In this document: positions 1-11,595 of the stretch, in pieces
Layout: each line of letters begins with the position of its first letter
Position numbering within the stretch: the first letter of the stretch is position 1
Origin: Jacaranda mimosifolia
Lineage: Eukaryota; Streptophyta; Magnoliopsida; Lamiales; Bignoniaceae
Assembly (NCBI GenBank): GCA_018894105.1
Contig: CM032125.1
Location: 32,721,032 to 32,785,031 of the forward strand
Reading direction: 5' to 3'
DNA: 64,000 nucleotides
Notes under the pieces: model-generated
Seen by the model: only the letters and a program-made list of their open reading frames with translations
Databases searched by the model: none
What the model was told of the DNA's origin: nothing
Translations under genes and position numbers: made by a program

Positions 1-589
1 AACCATATCCTTGCTTGTTAACATCATATCAGGTTCCTAGGCCGGAGTGAGGCATGACGGTTTATCTTAGTTTGTGTCTTTCTTCTATTTTAAATAGATT
101 TTTAACAAGGGTCAGAATCAGATTGCATAAGTTGAAGAAGTGCCATTGAAATTTTAGAAAACAATAGCATGTTTGAGGTTGCTGATAGACAAGCTTTGCC
201 GTGTTTAAGAGTGTTCTTGATCTGTTGAAGATGGAGATAGATGAACTTATCAGAATGAAGAACAGATGGAAATGCTCTAATTTTGGAAATTTTGATAAAT
301 TTGTTAATAAAAGATCACCTTTTTGACCTGTTGCTTTTCTTCGTGGTGAGGATATTATTTGTAATGATTAAAAAATCTCCAAATAAAATATGGTTGCATA
401 TCCACCCTCACGATATGACTGCGCTTGCAAAATTTTGCGGATGATCTTTTGCCAGTTTGATCAGGTTCTTATATGAGAAAGTCGATAGGCAAATCTTGTC
501 CCTCAAGATGATAATGGTTATTCAATTAAAATGGGCTAAAAGCATAAACCTTTACCTATTATTCATTACACATTATCCTTCCACTGCAG
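1..589. other. Probable intron of the XBAT33-like gene
   Basis: This stretch precedes the first recognisable exon of the ankyrin/RING gene. It ends in a good acceptor (CTGCAG at 584-589). I see no ankyrin coding in any frame, so it is most likely intron. The N-terminal ankyrin exons and the start codon lie to the left of the window. Confidence 0.55.
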
Positions 590-3030
590 TGCTCTCGCCA
601 AATTTGTAAACAAGGCTGCTGATGGTGGTATTACTGCTCTTCATATGGCTGCCTTAAACGGATACTTTGACTGTGTACAGCTCCTACTTGACCTTCATGC
701 AAATGTGTCAGCCGTCACGTTCCATTACGGAACATCAATGGATTTGATAGGTATCTTATTATCTTAAACGTATATAGTATCTCGTCGGGAAGACCTCTGT
801 TGTTCATTACTAAGCTATCTCGGTTCATAACCTTATAGGGGCTGGAAGCACTCCTTTGCATTATGCTGCTTGTGGAGGAAATTTAAAATGCTGCCAGGTG
901 ATGATTAGTTCTTCATTAAGAAACTTATCAGTGAAATCGTTTGTCCATAGTTTCTTGGTAATTGTGATACTTTCTGCTTCTGCAGATCCTTCTTGCAAGA
1001 GGTGCTAGCCGTTTATCATTAAACTGCAATGGGTAATGCTCTGTAGATATATTCCTCTAAACTTTAATTGTGTACCTATCCATATGCAACACCTGACGAA
1101 TGTGTGCACTTTTCCAGATGGCTGCCACTTGATGTTGCAAGAATGTGGGGGCGTCATTGGCTTGAGCCCCTGTTGGATCCTAATTCTGATTTGCCAATCC
1201 CAGTATTCCCACCTTCCAATTATTTATCATTGCCGCTCATGAGCGTGCTAAATATAGCAAGGTAGGATAGAAGAAGTTTTAACTGTAGCTTTACTCCCTC
1301 AGTTTGTTTTAATAACTTTTGTTACGTATTTTGAAGTAGCATATACTAATTTGAGCATGGTCATAATAACATTTATCTTTGGTTTAATATGAACAAACAA
1401 ATGCAATTGATTGTGGAATTATTCTTGTTCTGTTATGTATTGAAGTAGTTATAATCTTTTCCCTTCCGTCAATGATTGGTCGTTAACATTGAAAAATTCT
1501 GGGTTCTCGCTGCAGAGACTGTGGGTTGCAGTTCTCGGCTAGTGCTTCTGATGACGCTGATATTTGTGCTGTTTGCTTGGAGAGAGCATGTACAGTAGCA
1601 GCTGAAGGTTTGCCGTCTCTTTCCCTGTGAACATGCTTTCTCTACGTGAATTATAGTGTGTCCATTTTTCTTGTTTTATAGGTACTCAACTTTGTTCATT
1701 CTTGTTCATTCCTGCTCTATGTCGACCAACAGAGTGGCAAAAATTGGCTTGAATACATGATGATTTGACTGTTTTTGCTCTACTCAATGATACCTGTAGT
1801 GGCAGAATTATCCTACCATCGACAGCATCAAGGCCTACGTGAATATAATTAAATTTGAACAAATGCTATAGTTGAAACCAGTTAAATTGGTAGACATGCT
1901 TTATTACTATCAGCCATTAGGTTCAAGTACAATATAAGCCTAGCTTGTTTTTTGAAAATCAAGGAATGATATTTCTACCGTCTGATCTTATTCCAACTAG
2001 ATGAGGAATGAGCCAGGACTTACCAGCATCTAAGCTGTGAAAGTGGGGTTGGCCTTTTAGTTAGTTCCAAGATCCTGAGAAGTGCTTTTATTACAGTTCT
2101 TACAGCAACAATATAGAAACATAAATGGAAACAAATAGTTAGTTGACATCTGTGTTATCATTTGTTGAAAGGTTTGGAAGTTATACTTTAACATGTATTC
2201 CAGCAATAGCATGAGCTTTAATTTGTTCTGAACTTCAATTCTTTATCTTAAGCGCTCACCATTGCATAGGATGAGACCTCATGTTTTGTGGAAGATTTAA
2301 AATTTGAATAAGCCTTTTCTATGCCCCTGAACTGGGGAAGTTCCAATTTACACTATTTTGTTCAGAAGTTTAGTCCACCTTTTATGTGATGACAGAGTTA
2401 TTTGATGTTGAAAGTTATATATTACCAGAATATCCTGAAATCTTGATTCTCTGCACTAACGCACTCAAATTTTTATGTCAACTTTCAGGGTGTGCCCATG
2501 AACTCTGTGTAAGATGTGCTCTATACCTTTGCTCAACCAGCAACATTCCATCAGAATCATCAATCCCACCTGGTTCCATCCCCTGTCCTCTCTGTCGACA
2601 CGGCATTGTGTCTTTCGTCAAATTGCCTGGTTCTTTGGCAAAGGAAATCAAATTACCTTTATCCCTCAGCTTATGCACACCATGCATGCTTCACACCAGA
2701 GAACAAGACACATCTGAAACGGCTGGTTCACCAGATATGAGAAAGAAACGTGTGGATTCTATTTCGTCAGATATCTTCTGCCCCGTCACCTGTAGCCCCT
2801 TTCCTTCCGTTGCTCTCCCATTGTGCACGTGCAATGAAGGACCCTGTCCTAATTTTGATTCTAGAGAAAGCGATCTCCAACAAGAGTCTCCTGATCGTTC
2901 ACAATCTATACCAAGCGAGCAGGAGAAAACAGAAGGAATGAGATTGGAGAAAACTACTTGTTCAAGTATGTTTTGGGGGAGAAGAAGCTGCAGCAGGGAG
3001 CATCAGTGCAATGCTGAGATTAATGCATGA
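590..3030 (+). CDS. XBAT33: XB3-family ankyrin/RING E3 ubiquitin ligase, XBAT33-like (3' part)
   Basis: Six exons were assembled by hand with GT-AG borders: 590-750, 839-897, 986-1032, 1118-1261, 1516-1607 and 2489-3030. They give 347 residues, starting inside a codon, to a TGA. The first three exons and part of the fourth carry ankyrin repeats ([22 protein letters not shown], then [14 protein letters not shown]). The linker contains [11 protein letters not shown], typical of the XB3/XBAT32/XBAT33 group. A RING follows, split by an intron: [10 protein letters not shown], then [10 protein letters not shown], then CPLCRHG. The C-terminus is a Ser/Pro-rich tail. Family members transfer ubiquitin to substrates; XBAT32 is known for control of ethylene synthesis and lateral roots. 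I prefer XBAT33 because an EMS1 gene lies next on this strand, as in Arabidopsis. The ankyrin N-terminus is missing only because of the window edge. XBAT32 is the alternative name. Confidence 0.85.
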
Positions 3031-3836
3031 ATATTGATTCAAGTTAGTTGGAATTTTAGGCCTCAATGATTCTGAATTTTCGATTTCTCTTCCCTTAGAG
3101 TCAACCAACTATATCTGCAGCTGGTTGACAACTTCTTGCACTATATCAAGATTTAGAAATCTGAAGGAGCTTGTAAAAATCTGTATCTCTGGAAAATGAC
3201 TGATTATAGCAGTACCCCAACAGATTGGTTGGCATTTTTCTTTGACTATAAATTGATTGGTTTTTATGATGAAAAATATATCGTTCTCTTAGTATGACTA
3301 ACTTTTATTGTACAAACAATTGTGGCAATAGGCAGAAATCTATCCCATTTCAGTTGTTGCCAAATGATTGTCCGAGGGAAACTCTTATTCCTGTCCAAGA
3401 TTTAGTGTGCACTTTTGTTCTGGACCAGGTTTTGATACTCCAGACTGCAGAATTCCAGACTAAGCAGAGGGATAATAAAGTCTAGATTTTAGAAAGCAAC
3501 ACTTTGATTAAAGGTAAAACAAACAGTAATAGCAATTATTGTCGTTATTATGACAGATGATATCAGGGGACCACAAGACCATCCCCAGTACACAACCAAG
3601 AAAAGGCACCCTTAATCTTATCTGAGTATCCATTTCTTAGTATCATCATCAGAACCTTAAACAAACCTAAAAAGTTGGTGGGGACCTCTGCTGTTTCCAA
3701 AGCCTAGTAAAGGGTTTTTATCAGAAAGCAGCAAAGACAATCCAGTGCACGAGAACAACAGACTTATAAATAATTCATCCATGACAAGAATCTCAAAAGA
3801 ACATTGTATTTTCTTCTGCTTCTTGTTTAGGTTTTT
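3031..3836. other. Spacer between two convergent genes
   Basis: This holds the presumed 3' UTRs of the XBAT33-like gene (+) and the TFL1-like gene (-), which converge here. No further coding or repeat was recognised. Confidence 0.5.
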
Positions 3837-4745
3837 TCATCTCCTTCTGCATGCAGTTTCTCTTTGTGCATTGAAGTACACTGCGGCCACTGGCAATCCT
3901 AAGCCATTCTCTTCTGCAAACATCCTAGTATTGAAATGATCCCTTGAAGCAGGTGGCCTCACAGTATCCCGTGCTCTCTGCCTGAACAAAATGAACACAT
4001 AACGGTGGATCCCAATGACTGGCTTCGGAGCCTCATAGCTCACAATCTCTCTCCCTGGTTCAGGTAAAAACATGTAAGAAGATGCATATTTTTATGAAGC
4101 CCTTTTCAAATTTAAGTGTGTTTTATCCCTCGAAGCATATTTTATAGTTTGGATTCATTGCTAGAACATATGTAGTTAAGTGAAAAACAATACCATTTTG
4201 AGGTTGTCTCTTGGTTTAAGGAACTTACCAAAAGATGCATCGGTGGTTCCTGGAATGTCTGTAACTATCCTGAAAACCAAATTAAAAGAGATCATAAACA
4301 AGAGATGTAATACTGAACATATAAAAAGTATTCTTAGTTAGGACATTTTGAGTTGATAATACAAACCAGTGGAGATGTTCTCTTAAGTATGGATCACTAG
4401 GGCCTGGAACATCAGGATCAGTCATCACCTTCAAAGCATGCAAAGATAAAATGTCAGAAAACACACACAAGCACACACCAAATTGTGACAGATAAACACA
4501 CACAAAGAGAGGTAATGCTGATCTATACATATAATGGGACTTACAAGAGTATAAGCAGCCCTCATGTCATCTCCACCTATCTCGACTCGAGGTTTAGCCA
4601 TAATGACAGCAGGCATCAGCTCATGGCCATTAGAAACCTGCTTGTTGCTGTTGTAAATTACACTCAACCTGACACAAGGTACGAAATAATCAACAACTTC
4701 TCCTATAACTCTGCCTACAGAAAGCGGCTCTAGTACCCTTGACAT
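3837..4745 (-). CDS. TFL1: TERMINAL FLOWER 1/CENTRORADIALIS-like PEBP protein
   Basis: Four exons on the minus strand: 4545-4745, 4367-4428, 4229-4269 and 3837-4054. They are 201, 62, 41 and 218 nt; 62 and 41 are the standard exon 2 and 3 sizes of the FT/TFL1 family. The product is 173 aa. Ligand-pocket motifs are present ([17 protein letters not shown]). The residues that separate repressors from florigens are TFL1-type: His85 in REHLHW (FT has Tyr) and Asp140 in SRDHFNTR (FT has Gln). The C-terminus [10 protein letters not shown] also fits TFL1/CEN. TFL1-type proteins compete with FT for FD in the shoot apex and delay flowering or keep inflorescences indeterminate. The 67-residue first exon ends MRAAYTL where many relatives read MRSFFTL, a mild oddity. 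All splice sites are canonical and the gene looks intact. TFL1 versus CEN orthology is not resolved. Confidence 0.93.
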
Positions 4746-4864
4746 TATGACAAAAATTTTGCAAAGAATTAAGAAGAGAATGTAAGAATCAAAACTCTGC
4801 AGGTAGGCAAGAGAATGAGTTTTTTGTCTCTTTTATGTGTGGGATTGTCGAAGAATTCTCAGGA

Positions 4865-4874
4865 CCTTTTATAG
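4865..4874 (-). promoter_or_regulatory. TATA box of the TFL1-like gene
   Basis: Read on the minus strand the sequence is CTATAAAAGG. It lies about 120 bp upstream of the ATG at 4745, leaving room for a 5' UTR of roughly 90 nt. Confidence 0.6.
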
Positions 4875-7800
4875 AGGAAACAAAACAGAGGGACATGGAG
4901 GGCTTAGAATATTACAAGTTTAAAGATTCCTGAGAATCCCTGCATGCAATAAAAAAGTTGTCTATATGCTGAAGAAAACATGTTTGAAAGAAATTTGCAA
5001 CTTAGCTGTCTCCTTCAGGATGGACCGCAAAACCCCTAAGTTTTTGAGGGATGGAAGCAGATGAATATTTCTTGGAAGAGCATCCCTCTTGAAGTTTAAA
5101 CTCCTTTATTAAACATTAAATTCGTTTTGCATACAATAAAATCAAGAATTCTTGTTTAAGAGGGACATATTAAAAATATTAATTTCATCGTTCATAGAAT
5201 TAAACCAAGAATTTTGGTTTAAGAGGGGACCAGAGGAAGCTTTAGCCAAGAATTCAGTTCAAAAGAAACATAGGAACCCAAAATTTGTCCATTTGCTAAA
5301 GAAAATCATTTGTAAACATCATACATTAGTTGACGACTGCTTCTATCAGCCCTTTGCTTTACATGTTATTTATCGCTTGTTAATTTCAGTAACAATAGTT
5401 TTGGATAAAATATTTAAAATTGAATAAAGATTGGTTGATAATTACTATTTTGACTTAATTCAACATAACAAAATCTTGGTAGAGAGTCTCTTCTCTTCCA
5501 ATGGAGTATTACTAGTGACCCCATTATTGAAAGTGCTTTTGCTGACTCTTTCCATTGGAAATTGCTAGTTTTGCCAAGGCCCAAGCAACCTATTATAATT
5601 TACACAATGTCTTTGCTCTATTGGTTGGAGGAGAATTTAGAATATAACTTTTTTCACTATAATATAATATCTTGGGCAAATGGGAATTCAGCTTTTGAGG
5701 TGCTTCTCTAAACACAATACACATGAGAGTGAAAAAATTATCTTATCTCCAAAGCTTGGAAAAGTGTATTAATTCAATCAAAATTGATCAGAGGTGTGTT
5801 CTCCTTGTGAGGATGCTTTGCCCGAAATGGTATGACAATGCATTTTGTGGTTTGTTCTTAGATCCTTTTAGGAGAAGACCATGTGCTCATCAATCATATA
5901 GTTTCCTCTTATGAAGTATATAATATTAATTATTCTTAAAGTAACTTTACATGCCATTGATTCTTAATTTTTTCTAAATTTTGGTGTATGTGTGCTATAT
6001 TTGTTGTCATTTTATAAAAATTTTATATTCTTTTTGGTGAAAATATATCAATGAAACTAGCATTACATTCATCTACCTCCCACGTACCATGTTCCCTTTT
6101 TTATTCTTGCGACGAGGGGTTGAGTTAGAATTTTTAAATTAGAGAACAAAATAAGCGATGAAATTTTCGTGTTTTAGCAATAGCTATCAAGTTCAAATCC
6201 ATTCTCCCCATTTATATTTTCTTGTTTATATTGTGTCTATATTTGTTACATATAACTTCTTTTACATTGTAATTATATTTTTCTTATTTATACACACAAA
6301 AACATCATAAGCCTATTAAGATTCGAACTTTTAACCTCCCACATTATGTGGAAGACTTATGCTGCCACTCAACTTTTAACTACATCATGGTATTAAACAA
6401 ATTACACTTTGATTCAAAGGAAATCCATGACACCTAACATGTCTCAAAGTAGTAACATTCATCAAATCCAAAATGAACCATATGACTCACCAACCTCTCC
6501 ACTAGTTGTGTATTGCTATCAAGACTAAAGGCAACTCTACATGTGTACAATAGAAGAGGTTCCACGTGTCATTTACAAACAAGCAATATTTGTATTTAGT
6601 AGTGATTTTCCTTCCATTTTGCAATTGAAAAGAAGTGTTTCTTCATCAAAACTGGCCAAGTGTCCCTCAGAGGGGGTGAGGAATATGCACTTTTCAAATG
6701 GGATTCAAATACTAGAAAGTGCAGCATACGATAGATGTATGAGAATCTAATGAGACCAAAACTGCTGTAAGGGCTGCTGTGTTCTTCACCAATAGTTTGA
6801 GTAGCAGCGGTGGATGGGTCCCTCTTTCTACGAACAACATAACCCCATCTTATTTTATATATTTGATAACGTTAAAATTTATTGTAAAATATAGAAAATT
6901 TAACTTTACAAAATATTGCTTGTCGATATTCTTAATGAGAGAATTTTGCTTTAAATCAGAGGACCCGAGAGTTTTAATATAATTTATACATTACTCTTCT
7001 TTTTTTAATGTTATTTTTGTAAAGTATAAAGTTTTTGGATGCTATTTCAGAAAAAAGGGTCTGTCATATTTGACGATAAATTTATTTTTGTCTTAGAAGA
7101 AATTTTGCTTAGTAATTGAAATATCAAAGCTTTGTATATTTTATATAATTACATCTAGGAATAATGATAAAAAAATATTGAAGTAATTAGTAGTGGTTTG
7201 GTAGTTTTGAATATGTAAGTTGTTCCAACAAGAAAAAAAATATCAATCTTAAAATATATACAATTGTCACATCACATGATATTGCCTCACACCAAAAACT
7301 TGACTCTTAAGATGCATTATTCGGATAGGTACAAGAATGAACTAATCAAGTGTTTAGTTATGCAATTCAAAAATAGAGGGGAAAAAAAAACTAATGTTTG
7401 AATAAGAAATTTTTGTGTTATGTGTATGTATTAATTTGTCAACATACATATAATGTGAGACAAGTGATCATAGTTTAATAATATACTCCTACTCTTACGA
7501 AACAGTTTGAATGTTGCACCTTAAATAGCAAAAGTTTAGTAGTCGAAAGTATTACTAGCTTACAAATTGATTCGAATAGCATGAGATACGTGGAATTCCG
7601 TGTACATCAATAAAGATCACTTTGCAAGGCTAAATACTCATGATTGACCGATAGGGAAATAATACCATGAAAAAATGGTGAAAAAAACTCATCAAAGAAT
7701 GAAATAGAACATGAAAGATAATTCACACAAAAAAAAACAAAAAATTATTGATCCGCTCTTAGTTGGTTAAACCATGCTATTATCATATTACTTAATTATA

Positions 7801-8966
7801 ACAAATATAATTTACTTGAAATCACAAAGGGTAAGTATTTAATGCAATCCAAGTGCCATGTCATAAGAAAATAAATAAACTTAGAAAAAATAATGATGGT
7901 GAAAATATCTATTTACATATAAAGCACCAAAATTTTAGTGGTCGTTTTCAAGTGAGTTGGCAAAATTAATTCTACTTTATAAAATAACAAGGTAATTTTT
8001 CTTTTTTCCTCTTTCTCTAGCTAACCTTTTTTGCTTTATATATATTTTCAATCATTTTACTTCATCTTAACTTTTTCTTCTCATTATAAAATTCAAATAA
8101 GTATATTAAAATTATAAAAGAAGGTTTGGTTATGTTTGGGGTGAAGAAAATCCTTCCCCCAAAACATTCCCTAACATCCACCAAATATTTTCAAAACATA
8201 TCCAAAATATTCCTAATATTTTTAATTATTTTATTAAAAAATCCTCAATCCTCGTCTCCAACACCATTATTTAACTAATCACTACAATAATATTTTAAAC
8301 TTATATCCAACCATCATATTTACATACATATACATTTTAAATTATTTTTTTATGTATTAAATTTAATATTTAATTTTAATTTCTCCCAACTAACCAGACA
8401 TAAAACCAATCAATTTGGCATTAATAGTAACAAATATCCATTCTCAAAATATAAACAAACATACAAATAGTTGTAAAATATTTTTTAATTATTCTCCAAA
8501 ATACAAACAAAAATTCCATCACATTCTCCAATCTCACTTTCAAAATTTATTTCCTCAAAACATATAACAAAAACATTCATAAAACATATCTAAATATTAT
8601 GCAAATAAATAAATATTAATTTTATACTATAAAAATTTTAATATATACATTGAACCTGCCGAAATCACCAGAAAATTAATTGAAGAAACAAGTGGGGGCA
8701 TTTGCACCCAGCAAATCGACACGTCCAAAAGCTTAAAAGTGAAATAATACGCATTATTTTTCTGCATTCTTTCACTCGTCAATTAAATTCCACCTCAAAT
8801 ATTCTTCCTTATGGGCAGGCGACACGTTTCACAAGTGCTTTTCAGTCAATTTGCCATGTGTGCCCATGCTGTTCGCCAAAATTTAGTTCGAATTGATCAG
8901 GATGGGTTACCTGGCAATCCAATAGGCAATAGGACTTAAGATACATGAATACGAAAACCTTTAAAC
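4875..8966. other. AT-rich spacer
   Basis: This holds the distal TFL1-like promoter and then low-complexity AT-rich sequence. Only a SINE-like relic near 6290-6390 was recognised. A stretch at about 8110-8600 resembles the GTTTGGTTATGTTTGGGG ends seen in other MITEs of this window but could not be delimited. No gene is supported. Confidence 0.5.
6290..6390 (-). mobile_element. SINE-like relic
   Basis: On the minus strand it reads as the head of the SINE family best seen at 40090-40213: a GTGGCA...CACATAATGTGGGAGG section, then a degenerate B-box-like GTTCGAATC. It is diverged and has no clear target-site duplication. Confidence 0.4.
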
Positions 8967-9391
8967 CGGGGTGTTTGGTTTTATTTTCAGGATCCATTAT
9001 TATTTCAATAATTTTTAAAAATTAGAAAGATAGTTATAATTTTAAAATAAAAATAAAAATAAAAATATATTTGGATGAATTATTGAAAAGTAATTACTAG
9101 AGTAGGTAAATGGTTGAAAAGATAGCTGATTTATTTTTTTTATATTTAAAAAGATTTATTTTTTAAAAATATATGTATATTTTATTAATTTTAAAATGAT
9201 AGTGGATACTTTATGTCAAATCAAATTTTAATTTGATTGATGTGATTTAAAGGATGATGTGGTAGGTTTAGAAAGAGTTTGAAAACAAAAATATGAATAG
9301 TTTGAGTGAAAATAAGGAGAAAATGATAGTTTTTAATTTTTATTTTCAGATAAAAATAAAAAGGGGTGATGGAAATAAAACGAAACACCCC
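8967..9391 (-). mobile_element. MITE copy 1 (GTTTGGTTTTATTTTCA family), inverted
   Basis: Terminal inverted repeats begin CGGGGTGTTTGGTTTTAT on the left and CGGGGTGTTTCGTTTTAT on the right (reverse complement). Its reverse complement aligns along its length with the copies at 9396 and 15893, including the internal ATTTGATTTGACATAAA block. No coding capacity. A hAT-like origin is possible, but no target-site duplication was found. Confidence 0.7.
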
Positions 9392-9395
9392 GAAA

Positions 9396-9824
9396 CAAAG
9401 TTCATTTGGTTTTATTTTCAAGGACCTTTTTCAATTTTTGTTTAAAAATGAAAAATGAAAACTATCACTTTTTATTTATTTTCATTCAAAATATTTTTAT
9501 TTTTATTTTCAAACTCTTTCTGAACATATCCTACCATCCTACTCTCACATCAATCTAATTCAAATTTGATTTGACATAAAATACTTACTATCATTTTAAA
9601 ACTAATAAAATATACATATATTTTAAAAAATAAATGTTTTTAAACATAAGTAAATGTAAATCAACCTACTTTTCAAATCTGTACTTATTTTAATTATTAC
9701 TTTCCAACATTTTATCTAAATACATCTCAATTTTCATTTTCATTTTTATTTCATAACTACTTTTTCAACTTTTGAAAATGCATGGAAACTGCAAATGCTT
9801 TTAGAAATACAACCAAACGGGTTG
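9396..9824 (+). mobile_element. MITE copy 2, head-to-head with copy 1
   Basis: Same family as copy 1 in the opposite orientation, four bases away. The left end reads TTCATTTGGTTTTATTTTCA; the right end, reverse-complemented, begins CAACCCGTTTGGTTGTAT. The internal block TTTGATTTGACATAAAATAC is shared with the other copies. Confidence 0.7.
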
Positions 9825-11564
9825 TTAGCCTTCTTTTTCCTTTAAAGATGAAAAAATAATTATTATATTTGGATCATTAAACAAATTTAATTCAAAGTTG
9901 ACCTATTTGTGATTTACTAAATCGCACTTCTATTGAAAGTGGGTCAAATTCGAAATTTAACCTAAAATTATTGTACGGTCATGGATGTTAAGGGCTCTTC
10001 AAGAGTAGAAAGATTGAAGTAATAATGTAATAAATCAGTAAAAATCATACTTTTAAAATTATGCGAATGATAGTATTTATATGGGGGTGTTGCATTGGAC
10101 ATGTCTTTACGATCTATTCAGTAACTATCACGATCGCCTTCATTGAATCAGTTTAAATTTAAAATACAATTTAGATCAAGTCTTACCGAAATTTGATTTC
10201 CTTTTTATGCATGTATCGAACGGATCAGAGAAGGGAGGATTTCCTTAAAAACCATTCGAGCTAAAAGTGATTATTATTTCTATATAATTCGGACTATCTT
10301 TGGGGTATTAGGCACCAAAATTTGGGTTTGGATGGCTTTTTGGAAGGACGCCATGTGTAATAACATATCATACTCTAATCTTATCTAGGGTTGGACTTAA
10401 CTCACGAAAAAAGTGTGAAATCTGAAGTACAAGTGATTTTTTTTTTTGAGAGCTATAAGTAAGATGAAATTCTCTTTTTCATTTTCATTTATTGCTCGTT
10501 TTTCATATTCTACATCGCTTAATTAATATGAAAAATACTTTTCAAAAACAACGGTTATTAAGAAGTAGAGTCGGGTAAGAAGTAGTTGCGAAGCAATTAG
10601 CCAAAAAATCCAAAGAAATAAATGATTAATAAATAAGGAGTTGGTGGTGAACAAAAGTTGGTGGTTATTATTTCGATTCTAGACCATCCAAAATTAATGA
10701 AGTATCAATGCTCATGTGCAAATATTATTAATTATTATTTTTTTTTTTTTGAGAGAGAACATTTTACAACTACTGTATTTTATAGTTTGAAAATCTATAA
10801 TACTATAAAAAGGAAGGCATTTTGTGTCTAAAATGAAAGTTATAATACCAAATTTTAATATACCAAAATTGTCCTTTTGCTTATTTAATATCCAATAAAA
10901 GATTATACATACAAATAACTACCATTTAGGCAAAAACTTTCACTATGTACCTATTTTAATTAGTTTTAGATTTTTTCTTTAATTTAGTAATGAATTATAA
11001 AAAAAATTACTTTAAGTAAGTGATATCTTTATAATTATGCAAATTATAAATATGTTTTTGTGGTGCATATCAATTTTTAATATAGTGAATGTGAGAATAT
11101 TTTTACTCAAAAATATTTTATGTACACAAGAACTGCATGCAAACGACTGCTAGTATTATAAACTGAAACATGCTTCTTCTTTTTTTTAAAAAATCAGAAG
11201 CGAAGTTAAAAGAAAGATTCATAATAAGTTTTTTTTTATGCACTCTTAGAGTGAAAAATGCTATTCCATGTGAATTTATGAATTTAATGAAATTTTATGA
11301 CATTATTATTAAAATTAAATTGGGATTCTTAAAATGACTTTGCTTGATTTTTTCTTTCTTTCTTTTTTTTTTTCATTTTTTGTTTTGATAACTAAAATAC
11401 CTCAAAGGGGCTATATGTAATTTACCCAAAAATATAATTGCACATTTGCAACAAATCTTTTACCTTGTGTATGTGAATAGACAGGCTCTAGATTGCCAAT
11501 TGATGTATCAAACTAAAATTTCTTCTCTATATAAAAGACAAAGGTGCAAATAATAAGCAAAAAA

Positions 11565-11595
<31 letters not shown>

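Noticed and set aside
5152..5427. 91-codon frame next to the TFL1-like gene
   Set aside because: No ATG start at its beginning, repeats of AAGAATTTTGGTTTAAGAGG, and no known domain.
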